Origin: a virus
Length of the DNA: 23,857 bases
IMG/VR virus record: IMGVR_UViG_3300030943_000174
Coordinates: 1 to 23,857 of that record
Strand: one strand, 5' to 3'
Positions 1 to 7,581 of this stretch are shown in pieces. The translations under genes were made by a program, and so were the position numbers. The stretch's first letter is position 1. Every line of letters begins with the position of its first letter. A model generated the notes under the pieces. It was given only the letters and a program-made list of their open reading frames with translations, searched no databases and was not told the origin of the DNA.

Positions 1-43
1 GGCACCCGCACCCCCGTTTTCAATTTAGATATGAAAAATTAAT

Positions 44-127
44 CATATACGCACCTGAATTTTAATACAATATTAACGCGAGAGTGAATGTTGCGTACAT
101 ATACGCACATCAAAAATTAAATACGCA
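44..127. repeat. ATACGCA repeats and inverted repeat before the small terminase gene
   Basis: The heptamer ATACGCA occurs at 47-53, 101-107 and 121-127. Two of these sit inside a longer match, CATATACGCAC, at 44-54 and 98-108. The middle copy also forms the right arm of a perfect inverted repeat, TGCGTA-cata-TACGCA (92-107), 30 bases before the terS start codon. Such clustered repeats could be a regulator operator or a packaging recognition site bound by the small terminase. The repeats are seen directly; the role is inference. No TAnnTTTG promoter box is visible here. Confidence 0.5.
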
Positions 128-136
128 AAAAACAAA

Positions 137-721
137 ATGAGTGAGTTGATAAGTTTCAGGGAATTTGCAAGGCGGATTGAAGTTGGCGAAAAGACCATTC
201 GAGACGCTGTTAACCTTGGTAAGATTTCGAAAGGAGTTGTTGAGAGCAATGGGAAAAAGAAAATTGACTATCTGGAAGCTTTGAAAGAAGTTGAAGCGTA
301 TAATTTAGGGGCAAAGTCAAGGTATGGTAAAGAAAATATACAACAACCTTCCATTCATGTAAAACAAAATACTCAGAAAGCAAGCAATAGAACGGATTCA
401 GATTTTACAGTAGATTTGAATAATGATAGTTCTATGGCACAGGCCCAGAAGTACGAAAAGATCTTTAAGGCCAAGTTAGCTCAACTTGAATTTGAACAAA
501 AACAGGGTATTCTAGCTCCTAAAGAAGAACTATATACAGAGCTTTTTGCATACGGAACTGAAGTAAGAAATAATATACTAAGCATACCTGACAGGATTAC
601 AGACACGTTGATTTCATTGGCAAATGACCGGAACGCATTTAATAATTTTTTGATTGATAACCTGACAGAAGCTTTGGAAACATTTGCAACAAAAGAAAGA
701 AATGAAAATAGGATTAATTGA
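137..721 (+). CDS. terS: Terminase small subunit (Nu1-like)
   Basis: Probable small terminase, which recognises phage DNA and hands it to the large subunit at the start of packaging. The protein has 194 residues. Residues 3-35 look like a MerR/Nu1-type helix-turn-helix (ISFREFARRI then EKTIRDAV). A polar low-complexity linker at about 70-100 follows. A charged helical part at about 100-190 contains AKLAQLEFEQKQGILAPKEE and SIPDRITDTL, the 'KAxLxxLExExxxGxL ... PxR' pattern common in small terminases of this class. It starts at ATG 137 after a repeat-rich leader and overlaps the next gene by 20 bases. Family assignment rests on motif recall plus position two genes before the large terminase. 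An Nu1-like DNA-binding protein with no packaging role is the main alternative. Confidence 0.75.
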   Translation: MSELISFREFARRIEVGEKTIRDAVNLGKISKGVVESNGKKKIDYLEALKEVEAYNLGAKSRYGKENIQQPSIHVKQNTQKASNRTDSDFTVDLNNDSSMAQAQKYEKIFKAKLAQLEFEQKQGILAPKEELYTELFAYGTEVRNNILSIPDRITDTLISLANDRNAFNNFLIDNLTEALETFATKERNENRIN

Positions 722-1544
722 TGTTGACGGGAAAGGATTTCCAAATTTAGCTTTAATGAAGATTTCAGCATATCACAAGTCAATTGGGGATAGTGTAGAA
801 TGGGCAATGTTCGATAATTATGATCGAACCTATATGAGTAAAGTTTTTACTTTCTCAAATGAAAGCATGTTGGAGTTTGGCAATTTAGGAGAAATAATTA
901 AAGGTGGTACCGGATATAACTTTACCAAGCTTGATTCTAAAATAGAAAACATGTGCCCGGACTATTCCATATATCCTGATTTTAAAGAAGCATATGGATT
1001 CTTGACACGAGGTTGTATTAGAAAATGTAAATGGTGCATAGTTCCTGAAAAAGAAGGATCTATAAGAGCAAATCAAGATATAGAAGAGTTTATAGAAGGA
1101 AGAAAAGCAGCTATTTTAATGGATAATAATGTATTATCCAGCGAACACGGATTAATTCAGATTGAAAAAATTATAAAACTTGGTATAAAAATAGACTTTA
1201 ATCAAGGGTTAGACGCAAGAATTATAGCAGGAAATGAAGAAATTGCCAAGCTACTATCAAAAGTAAAATGGTATAAGCCAATAAGAATGGCCTGCGATTC
1301 ATTAAGTCAAATGAAACACGTTGAAAAAGCCACTAAACTATTAAGAAAATACAACTGTAAACCGAATAAATTTTCGGTTTATGTACTATTAACAGAACTA
1401 GAAGATAGTTATCAACGAATTAATTTTTGTAAAAAATTAAAAATAGATCCATTTGCCCAGCCATATAGGGATTTTAAAAAAATCAGATTATCCCTCAATG
1501 GCAACTTGACATGGCACACTACACCAATCGCAAACAGATTTTAA
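702..1544 (+). CDS. Radical SAM protein encoded between the terminase genes
   Basis: A radical SAM enzyme of 280 residues. C105, C109 and C112 (CIRKCKWC) form the CX3CX2C motif that binds the 4Fe-4S cluster used to cleave S-adenosylmethionine. The N-terminus (MKIGLIDVDG, then LALMKISAYHKSIGD) resembles the start of a B12-binding-like Rossmann domain seen before radical SAM barrels, though no cobalamin-binding DxHxxG motif is visible. I chose ATG 702, preceded by AAAGAAAGA; a TTG at 684 would add six residues. It overlaps terS by 20 bases and ends just before terL. By hand count, bases 1081-1200 are about 26% GC against about 45% in sampled terL stretches, suggesting a separately acquired gene. 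The substrate is unknown; it may modify a nucleic acid, a peptide or a host metabolite. Confidence 0.8.
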   Translation: MKIGLIDVDGKGFPNLALMKISAYHKSIGDSVEWAMFDNYDRTYMSKVFTFSNESMLEFGNLGEIIKGGTGYNFTKLDSKIENMCPDYSIYPDFKEAYGFLTRGCIRKCKWCIVPEKEGSIRANQDIEEFIEGRKAAILMDNNVLSSEHGLIQIEKIIKLGIKIDFNQGLDARIIAGNEEIAKLLSKVKWYKPIRMACDSLSQMKHVEKATKLLRKYNCKPNKFSVYVLLTELEDSYQRINFCKKLKIDPFAQPYRDFKKIRLSLNGNLTWHTTPIANRF

Positions 1545-1550
1545 ACAGTT

Positions 1551-3491
1551 GTGATTTCAAAGATTTTAGACCAAGAGTTAATTTTAAATGTAGCCAATAC
1601 TTCAATGCTGAGTAATACTAAGAAAAACATATCACTGATAGTTGGATTTCTGGACGGATTACGTCCGGTACCAAAGCTCACTGTATCTGAATGGGCGGAT
1701 CAGAACAGGTGGTTATCACCAGAGGCTGCTTCTGAGCCCGGAAGGTGGCGAACAGACAGAACTCCATACCTGAAAAAAATCATGGATTGCTTATCTGTAT
1801 ATTCTTCTTACAAGTATGTGGTTGTTATGAAGGGTGCACAGTTGGGATTTACGGAGGCCGGTAATAACTGGATCGGATATATTATCGACAACAGTCCAGC
1901 TCCGACGTTGATGGTGCAACCAACGGACGATACGGTGAAGCGTAACTCGAAAATGAGAATTGACCCCATGATACAGTCTTGTGAATCATTGAGACGCAAA
2001 GTGTCAACTGCAAAGAGTCGGAGCGGAGAGAATACTATTACACAAAAGAACTTTCCCATGGGGGTACTTCTTATGGCAGGTGCCAATAGTCCTGTGGGGT
2101 TGCGGTCTATACCGATACGGAATGTTTTCCTTGATGAAGTTGACGGGTATCCTACAGACTTGAACGGAGAAGGTTCACCAATTGAACTGGCAGAGGCTAG
2201 AACGAGGACATTTGCAAAGAAAAAAATTTTTATTATCTCTACGCCAACGATCGAGGGACATAGTGCCATTGAATCAGCATTCGAAGAAACAGATCAGCAT
2301 TATTATCATGTCCCATGTCCTCATTGCGGAGCTAAACAGATATTGAAATTTGAAAACCTTCAGTGGGAAGATGGAAAACCTGAGACTGCACGAATGTCAT
2401 GTGTTGAATGTGGGTCATTGATTGAAGAAATAAGCAAGCCAGATATGCTGGCGAATGGAGAATGGATTGCAACGATACCAGAAAACACCAGTAAGGATCG
2501 TATTGGATTTCACCTGAATAGTTTTTATAGCCCGCTGGGTTGGTTTAGTTGGAGTGATATCGCTGCAAAGTATGAACAGGCAAAAAAGAATCCTGAGAAA
2601 ATGGTCGTGGTTATAAATACCATATTTGGGGAGACGTTGAAAGAAAGTGGAGAAGCTCCGAACTGGGAAAACATATACAACAGGCGTGAAAGCTATGCAC
2701 CAAACACCGTACATGCAGACGTTTGTTTTATGACAGCCGGGGTTGACATTCAGAAAGATCGTATAGAACTGGAGATAGTTGGCTGGTGTGCCGATAAAAG
2801 CAGTTATTCGATTGATTACAGATCGTTGTTGGGAAGTCCATTCTTGCCGGATGTGTGGAAGGAGTTAGCAAAAGTATTGAATGAAACCTGGATTTGTGAA
2901 GACGGCAGGGAATTGCAATTAGTTCGTGTAGCAGTGGATAGCGGTTATGCAACGTCTGAGGTCTATGATTTTGTACGGTCCTTTGGAAATAAGCGTATCA
3001 TGGCAACCAAGGGCCAGGATAAAATGCAGATTGCTTTTTCAACTCCAAAGCAAATTGATTACAATAAAAACGGAAAGAAGATTGGGAAATTAAAGCAGTG
3101 GAATATCGGTGTATCTTTTCTTAAAACTCAATTGTACGAATGGTTTAAGATAGAACCAAACTACGAAGACGGAACTTATCCACCTTGCTACTGCCACTTT
3201 CCACAATACGACAACCGTTATTTTGAAGGGCTAACCGGTGAAGACTGGGTAGAGAAAAAAAAGAAATGGACAAAGCGATATGCACGTAATGAACCGCTCG
3301 ATTGCAGGGTATATGCCAGGGCGGCTGCTTCGATAGTAGGATTGGACAGATTGAAACCTGAACAGTTGAAAGCATTGGGAGGGGTTACGGAACGGAAACA
3401 AAAAAATAACTCACCGGATACTTCGAATAACGAAACGGAACAGGATCCGGAAGAAAAAAAGAAAAGAAAATCAGGTGGATTTTGGAATTGA
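1551..3491 (+). CDS. terL: Terminase large subunit, GpA family
   Basis: The packaging motor ATPase and nuclease. At 646 residues it matches the usual length of lambda gpA-type terminases. Visible landmarks: the adenine/Walker A-like segment KGAQLGFTE at 94-102; Walker B FLDEVDG at 193-199; ISTPT (229-233), the usual coupling motif; a zinc-ribbon-like CPHC (256-259) with CVEC (284-287); and RNase H-type nuclease acidic motifs GVDIQKDRIE (about 393) and VAVDSGY further on, with the last acidic site near PLDCRVYARAA. The C-terminal 40 residues are charged and probably disordered. The start is uncertain: GTG 1551 gives the longest protein, but ATG 1605 (residue 19) is also plausible and removes no motif. 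Function is assigned with high confidence from the motifs. Confidence 0.95.
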   Translation: MISKILDQELILNVANTSMLSNTKKNISLIVGFLDGLRPVPKLTVSEWADQNRWLSPEAASEPGRWRTDRTPYLKKIMDCLSVYSSYKYVVVMKGAQLGFTEAGNNWIGYIIDNSPAPTLMVQPTDDTVKRNSKMRIDPMIQSCESLRRKVSTAKSRSGENTITQKNFPMGVLLMAGANSPVGLRSIPIRNVFLDEVDGYPTDLNGEGSPIELAEARTRTFAKKKIFIISTPTIEGHSAIESAFEETDQHYYHVPCPHCGAKQILKFENLQWEDGKPETARMSCVECGSLIEEISKPDMLANGEWIATIPENTSKDRIGFHLNSFYSPLGWFSWSDIAAKYEQAKKNPEKMVVVINTIFGETLKESGEAPNWENIYNRRESYAPNTVHADVCFMTAGVDIQKDRIELEIVGWCADKSSYSIDYRSLLGSPFLPDVWKELAKVLNETWICEDGRELQLVRVAVDSGYATSEVYDFVRSFGNKRIMATKGQDKMQIAFSTPKQIDYNKNGKKIGKLKQWNIGVSFLKTQLYEWFKIEPNYEDGTYPPCYCHFPQYDNRYFEGLTGEDWVEKKKKWTKRYARNEPLDCRVYARAAASIVGLDRLKPEQLKALGGVTERKQKNNSPDTSNNETEQDPEEKKKRKSGGFWN

Positions 3492-3537
3492 GATAGTAAA
3501 TCAAAATAATTAAATACGAATTAAACAAATAACAAAA

Positions 3538-4113
3538 ATGAAAACAAAACCTGTAAAATTTGAATTTAGTACTAAAGTTTTTGAGACAATTGATCAACTT
3601 CTTTTGGATGTTGAATGTAAAAATTACACAAGCAAATTAATCTCAGAGATAAAAAGAAATAGATCCATTCGACCATTACCACCTCCTGGTATGAGGTATG
3701 TTCGTGGAGCCTATGAACAACTTGCGGAAAGTAACCGCTTAACTTCTGATTTTATGTTAGCAGAATATCCGGCATTAGTTGCTAAAAAATCAATTCTATC
3801 ATCAACAATCAGGTTATTTATTGGAGAAGTTATATCTAAATCGCTTCAAAAAACATATAATCACTACCGGATTACCCTTGAAAAAGGATCTGTTATTACC
3901 GGAAATAGTTTATTAAGTTGGGTTAAAGTTCATTCAATAGATATTGAAGCTAGGATTATTATCGTAAAAATTAAAGTAAAAAGACTACCGGAAATAAAAA
4001 CCGAAGAATGGGATCTGGATAGTGTAATTGAAAACTTTAAATCAGGAGTATATTTTTTAAAGAGTAATAACCCGGTTAAAGAAAAAGTAAATGAAAAACA
4101 ACTTACCAATTGA
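3538..4113 (+). CDS. Unknown protein of the accessory block
   Basis: I do not recognise this 191-residue protein. It is basic and AT-rich. Residues 40-60 contain a proline-rich arginine stretch (RPLPPPGMRYVRG). Residues 85-105 form a probable helix, and residues 110-150 alternate in a way that suggests beta strands ending in a basic segment (IIVKIKVKRLP). There is no signal peptide or membrane segment. ATG 3538 follows an AT-rich gap with no clear ribosome binding site. Its end overlaps the next gene by 23 bases, so the two are probably co-translated. Its place after terL, with the ASCH-like and second radical SAM genes, marks it as part of a three-gene accessory cassette rather than a structural gene. 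Confidence 0.7.
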   Translation: MKTKPVKFEFSTKVFETIDQLLLDVECKNYTSKLISEIKRNRSIRPLPPPGMRYVRGAYEQLAESNRLTSDFMLAEYPALVAKKSILSSTIRLFIGEVISKSLQKTYNHYRITLEKGSVITGNSLLSWVKVHSIDIEARIIIVKIKVKRLPEIKTEEWDLDSVIENFKSGVYFLKSNNPVKEKVNEKQLTN

Positions 4114-4624
4114 AAAACCATTGAAACAGATTGTTCTTATTTTGAGTAGCCAATTTATGAAAGAACACCCGCGTTCAGGTGAACCAACGTATTTCAGGGA
4201 AAGTATTTTATTACGTGTTAAAGACGGTGAAATGCCATTTATAATGGACGACGGAACTGCCTTATTTCCCAAAGAGCATACCTGCCGGGCGGATTATGAA
4301 GGCTGGGTTGATAAAATAGAACAGGTTAACCTGGGTGAAGCTGTATTGAGGGTTGTTTGTTGGAGTGGAATTGCTTATCGTTCGAAATGGAAAGACATTA
4401 TAACTCTAAAAAAAGATGACGGCGTAGGAGTTCAGAAACTAACCTTCCATAATTCGCTTGTCGGTTTCCCACGGGTAGATAATGACGGTTCTATAACTGC
4501 ACTTATTCCGAATCGACTTGCAAACAATGACGGCTTGGATATTAAAGATTTTAAATCCTGGTTTAAAGGATATGATTTAAGTAAACCGCTTGCAATTATT
4601 CAATTTACTAAATTCAGATATTGA
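4091..4624 (+). CDS. ASCH/PUA-like domain protein
   Basis: A 177-residue protein that fits an ASCH-type fold, a small PUA-like beta barrel that binds RNA or nucleotides. The pattern resembles Bacteroidota proteins I recall with the signature FRExIL...HTxRxxYExW...G.AVLxxxxWSGxxYRSK...DGVGxQKL...F..WF.GYDLSxPxAIIxFTxFRY. Here it appears as YFRESIL (34-40), KEHTCRADYEGW (61-72), GEAVLRVVCWSGIAYRSKW (82-100), DGVGVQKLTF (110-119) and FKSWFKGYDLSKPLAIIQFT (154-173). The KxHTxR segment is the usual ASCH landmark. It overlaps the preceding gene by 23 bases, and the next gene starts two bases after its end. The ASCH name is recalled from family pattern, not searched. The biological role in a phage is unknown. 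Confidence 0.65.
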   Translation: MKNNLPIEKPLKQIVLILSSQFMKEHPRSGEPTYFRESILLRVKDGEMPFIMDDGTALFPKEHTCRADYEGWVDKIEQVNLGEAVLRVVCWSGIAYRSKWKDIITLKKDDGVGVQKLTFHNSLVGFPRVDNDGSITALIPNRLANNDGLDIKDFKSWFKGYDLSKPLAIIQFTKFRY

Positions 4625-4625
4625 T

Positions 4626-5732
4626 ATGAAAAAGAAATTTTATTTTGAAAATGAAGATGCTGAAACGGCACATTCAGAAGAATACTTTCGGGAGATAATG
4701 AAAGAAGAAGGATTGAATGAATTAAAAGTCCTTGAAGCAATTCCGGTACCACATTCAAAATCAGATTTTGTTTATTGCATGGAAGCTGATACTTGTTATG
4801 AAAAATCAGATTGTGGAAAACAATGTGAATCATACAAACCAGATAATGGTAAAAATGGCAAGTGCGAGTTCCGTGGTCAATATTGCGATTTTGGAGAAGA
4901 AGTAGTATTTAATAAAAAAATTAAAAGCTTCAAAGGTAAGGCTATTTATAACCCTAGCGGGAAAGCCGGTGAATATAGTTATTGGGCATGTAATTTTTAC
5001 AAAGGTTGTTCAAATGGTTGTACTTATTGCTATCTGAAAAAAGGAGTTTTAGCTCAAGCAATGGGAGGTGATAAACCGGAGCTGAAATCCTGCTTTAAAA
5101 ATGAAGAAAACGCACTTGAAATATTCAAGAAAGAAATTTTACAAAATAAAGAAGATTTACAAAAACATGGTTTGTTCTTTACATTTACCAGCGATCCTTT
5201 TCTGAAAGAAACAATTGATCTTACACACGACGCAATTGGAATTTGTCAGTTCAACGAAATACCTGTTAAAGTTTTGACTAAAACAACATGGTGGGTTGAA
5301 GACTTACTTCTTGACGAAGATACTTACAAAGATCATAGAAAAGATTTAATTGCATATGGTTTTACTTTGACAGGACATGATGAATTAGAACCCAATGCTT
5401 CAACAAATTTACAGCGCATACAAGCAATGAAGGAACTTCACAATGCAGGATTTAAAATCTTTGCAAGTATTGAACCGATTGTTGATTTCGTTTCTGCAAA
5501 AAATATGATAGGATCAACGCTTGAATTTTGCGATTTATATAAAATTGGTTTAATGTCAGGTAAAAAGTATGACGTTGTAGAAGCACAGAGTTTTGTAGAA
5601 TGGCTAAATGATTTATCTAAACAACCTAAAATATATCTGAAAGAAACCCTTCAAGAGCTAACACATTATACAAATGAAGAGTTAGATTTTAATTTTGTTA
5701 ATCGGGATTATAATATGTTCACTGGGGTATGA
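4626..5732 (+). CDS. Radical SAM protein, spore photoproduct lyase-like (SplB/COG1533 group)
   Basis: A second radical SAM enzyme, 368 residues, unlike the one before terL. C128, C132 and C135 in the segment NFYKGCSNGCTYCY form the CX3CX2C cluster motif in the 'NPYxGCxHGCxYCY' context typical of the DNA-photolyase-like radical SAM group. Further motifs are FTFTSDPF (about 182), PVKVLTKT (about 214) and IFASIEPIVD (about 285), the strands that follow in this barrel. In front of it lie six cysteines (51, 57, 63, 67, 80, 87), which could hold a metal or a second iron-sulfur cluster. I chose ATG 4626, just after the previous stop at 4624; a TTG at 4590 would overlap that gene. Sampled GC is about 29%. 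DNA repair or base modification is possible, but the substrate cannot be read from sequence. Confidence 0.8.
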   Translation: MKKKFYFENEDAETAHSEEYFREIMKEEGLNELKVLEAIPVPHSKSDFVYCMEADTCYEKSDCGKQCESYKPDNGKNGKCEFRGQYCDFGEEVVFNKKIKSFKGKAIYNPSGKAGEYSYWACNFYKGCSNGCTYCYLKKGVLAQAMGGDKPELKSCFKNEENALEIFKKEILQNKEDLQKHGLFFTFTSDPFLKETIDLTHDAIGICQFNEIPVKVLTKTTWWVEDLLLDEDTYKDHRKDLIAYGFTLTGHDELEPNASTNLQRIQAMKELHNAGFKIFASIEPIVDFVSAKNMIGSTLEFCDLYKIGLMSGKKYDVVEAQSFVEWLNDLSKQPKIYLKETLQELTHYTNEELDFNFVNRDYNMFTGV

Positions 5733-5780
5733 AAAAACAAGGATCCTAACGCATTAGCATTATTAAAAAAACAGAAATTA

Positions 5781-5807
5781 AAGCTACCTCAAAAGGGTAG
5801 CTTTTTT
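5781..5807 (+). terminator. Rho-independent terminator after the accessory block
   Basis: The stem AAGCTACC (5781-5788) pairs perfectly with GGTAGCTT (5796-5803) around a 7-base loop, and six T residues run from 5802 to 5807. It lies about 50 bases past the stop of the second radical SAM gene and would end transcription of the packaging and accessory genes. The right arm is also the start of the 86-bp repeat. Confidence 0.85.
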
Positions 5808-5881
5808 AATATTGCAAAAACTCAAATCAAACTCAAATCAAACTAAATTGAAATAATGAATTAAGAGGTTTATTTTTGTTG
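5796..5881 (+). repeat. 86-bp intergenic repeat, copy 1 (terminator arm plus promoter-like box)
   Basis: This segment aligns without gaps to 13722-13807, with about 7 mismatches in 86 bases. In order it holds the right arm and T-run of the terminator, the string AATATTGCAAAAA, two tandem copies of the 11-mer CTCAAATCAAA (5821-5831 and 5832-5842), a variable 24-base part, and AAGAGGTTTATTTTTGTTG. A looser continuation (ACTGATTAAACTGATTT, about 5890-5906) precedes the gpW-like gene. Both copies stand between a terminator and a new gene. Confidence 0.9.
5848..5878 (+). promoter_or_regulatory. Candidate Bacteroidota-type promoter before the head genes
   Basis: TATTTTTG at 5871-5878 matches the Bacteroidota -7 consensus TAnnTTTG. 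TTG at 5848-5850 lies 20 bases upstream, a fair distance for the -33 element (TTTG). The first start codon, 5919, is about 40 bases downstream. The -7 box is conserved in the second copy of the repeat; the TTG is not. The promoter call is inference from the consensus. Confidence 0.5.
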
Positions 5882-5918
5882 CCTAAGATACTGATTAAAC
5901 TGATTTGAACGAATAAGA

Positions 5919-6122
5919 ATGGCCTATACACAGTTACAACTTGATAAACTCACGGATGCTATTGCATTGGGAGCTACTACTGTAAGGTATGGTGACAAAG
6001 AGATTGTCTACCGTTCTATTAAAGAAATGAAGCTGATTAAACAGGAAATGGAAGCTGATTTGGGAAAGAATGTAAAAACTGTCAATAGAAAATTTGCAGA
6101 ATATGGCCGTGGATTCGAATAA
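5919..6122 (+). CDS. gpW-like head-tail joining protein
   Basis: A 67-residue protein, almost the same length as lambda gpW (68 residues), which closes the head after DNA packaging and makes the platform for the tail. The sequence fits the family: an N-terminal helix (YTQLQLDKLTDAIALGA), a short beta hairpin (TTVRYGDKEIVYRS) and a second helix (IKEMKLIKQEMEADLG). It stands directly before the portal gene, the normal place for this family, and overlaps the portal start by 20 bases. It is the first gene after the terminator and promoter-like cassette, so it probably heads the head-gene transcript. Confidence 0.85.
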   Translation: MAYTQLQLDKLTDAIALGATTVRYGDKEIVYRSIKEMKLIKQEMEADLGKNVKTVNRKFAEYGRGFE

Positions 6123-7557
6123 AGTAAAATTAAATCTACTGGACAGAACTGTAGCCTGGATAAATCCACGTGAAGGAATGCGAAGACTTCAGGCTAGGCG
6201 AAGTTATGAAGCTGCACAATACGGTCGAAGAAATAAAAGTATGAAAGGTGCAACCTCCAATGGTCCAAATGTGGAGATTGGAGTTGCACTTCAGACATTG
6301 AGAAACAGAAGTAGGAGTTTTGTACGTAACAACGGTTGGGCAAAGAGAGCATTGGGCGTAATAATTACCAACACGGTAGGCGAAGGAATAAGACCGGCTC
6401 CAACAAGTGGAACCCGGAACCAGATAAAGAAAATTAAACAGGTTTGGAAACATTGGGCTGAAAGTACCGAATGCGATTGGGACGGAAATAATACTTTTTA
6501 CGGATTACAGCAGTTGATCATGTCTGAAATTTCGGAAGGTGGAGATTGTCTGATTATCCGGAGACGTGTAAAACCTACCAGGTTTAATCCGATCCCCATT
6601 AAAATACAAGTATTAGAAGGAGATCAGCTGGATCACCAGAAAAACTTTATAAATGAAGAAGGATATTGCAGGTTAGGAGTGCAGTTCAATAAAGAAGGTT
6701 TAAAAACCGGATATTGGGTATGGAGTTCAAACCCAAATGATATGGCTGTTAACTGGACCGGTATTCAGTCCGAACTTATTTCAATTGATGACGTTCTGCA
6801 ACCTTTTGAAGTATTACGGGCCGGACAAGTAAGAGGAGTTCCAAGTGGTGTTTCTGCTTTCATGAAAATGTCCGATTTCAGTGACTATGAAGATGCGCAA
6901 CTCATGCGGCAAAAAGTAGCTGCAGCTTTTGCAGCTTTTGTAAAAAATCACGAGTTCAAAGTAGGAGAAGATACAGATTTAACTGAGCATATTGAACCGG
7001 GTATCATACAATACCTGCAACAAGAAGAAGAGATTATATTTTCAAATCCACCGGCAGCGGACGGTTATGGAGAATACTCAAAGAAAATTTTGCAGGGTAT
7101 TGCAGCCGGATACGAGATAACATATGAAATGCTTACCATGGATTACAGCAACGTGAACTTCACAAGCGGTCGAATGGCAAAGATAGACGTTAGCGGACGT
7201 TTTAGGAAGCTTCAGTATAACTTAATGGTACCACAGGTTTGCGTTCCTATCTGGAGGTGGTTTATGGATTCATTAGTTATGGTTGGTTTGACAGGTGTTT
7301 ATGTCGATTGTGATGCAAGTGACTGGACAGCTCCAAGAGTTCAGCAACTGGATCCTGTAAAAGAAACAAATGCACGAATCGCACAGATTTCAGCTGGGAT
7401 AACTACCTGGAGTGAAATAGTACGGGAAGACGGACGCGACCCTGACGAGTTCTTAGAAGAAGTGAAATTAGAGCGTAAGAAAATGGCAGATGCCGGGATA
7501 AACTTTACGAGTGTCGTAATGGCACCTGTTGAAGCAAAGGTAAACGAGAATGTATAA
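6103..7557 (+). CDS. Portal protein, lambda family
   Basis: The dodecameric ring at one head vertex through which DNA enters and leaves. The protein has 484 residues, near the usual size for lambda gpB-type portals. Residues 55-100 contain the family hallmark: paired arginines in TLRNRSRSFVRNNGWAKRAL, then a VGEGIRPAP-type segment. Later parts include IIRRRVKP, VLEGDQLD (about 180), VLRAGQVRGVPSGVSAF (about 245), and the clip and crown region with YEITYEMLTMDYSNVNFTSGR (about 340-360), which matches the 'L..D.s..NySS.R' portal signature. I chose ATG 6103, in overlap with the gpW-like gene; a TTG at 6094 would add three residues. The assignment is secure from these motifs and the gene order. 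Confidence 0.92.
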   Translation: MAVDSNKVKLNLLDRTVAWINPREGMRRLQARRSYEAAQYGRRNKSMKGATSNGPNVEIGVALQTLRNRSRSFVRNNGWAKRALGVIITNTVGEGIRPAPTSGTRNQIKKIKQVWKHWAESTECDWDGNNTFYGLQQLIMSEISEGGDCLIIRRRVKPTRFNPIPIKIQVLEGDQLDHQKNFINEEGYCRLGVQFNKEGLKTGYWVWSSNPNDMAVNWTGIQSELISIDDVLQPFEVLRAGQVRGVPSGVSAFMKMSDFSDYEDAQLMRQKVAAAFAAFVKNHEFKVGEDTDLTEHIEPGIIQYLQQEEEIIFSNPPAADGYGEYSKKILQGIAAGYEITYEMLTMDYSNVNFTSGRMAKIDVSGRFRKLQYNLMVPQVCVPIWRWFMDSLVMVGLTGVYVDCDASDWTAPRVQQLDPVKETNARIAQISAGITTWSEIVREDGRDPDEFLEEVKLERKKMADAGINFTSVVMAPVEAKVNENV

Positions 7558-7581
7558 AATATAACCAATAATTTTATTAAT

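Noticed and set aside
1-65. Possible 3' end of an upstream coding region
   Set aside because: Several frames are open at the window edge (stops at 28, 42 and 65) and none can be chosen from so short a piece.
1808-2269. Reverse-strand open frame of 153 codons inside the large terminase gene
   Set aside because: It lies wholly opposite a clear GpA terminase, has no recognisable domain and no separate control signals. The same holds for all other reverse-strand frames in the window.
5821-5842. Two 11-mers CTCAAATCAAA as a CRISPR-like array
   Set aside because: Only two adjacent units without spacers; they belong to the 86-bp intergenic repeat.
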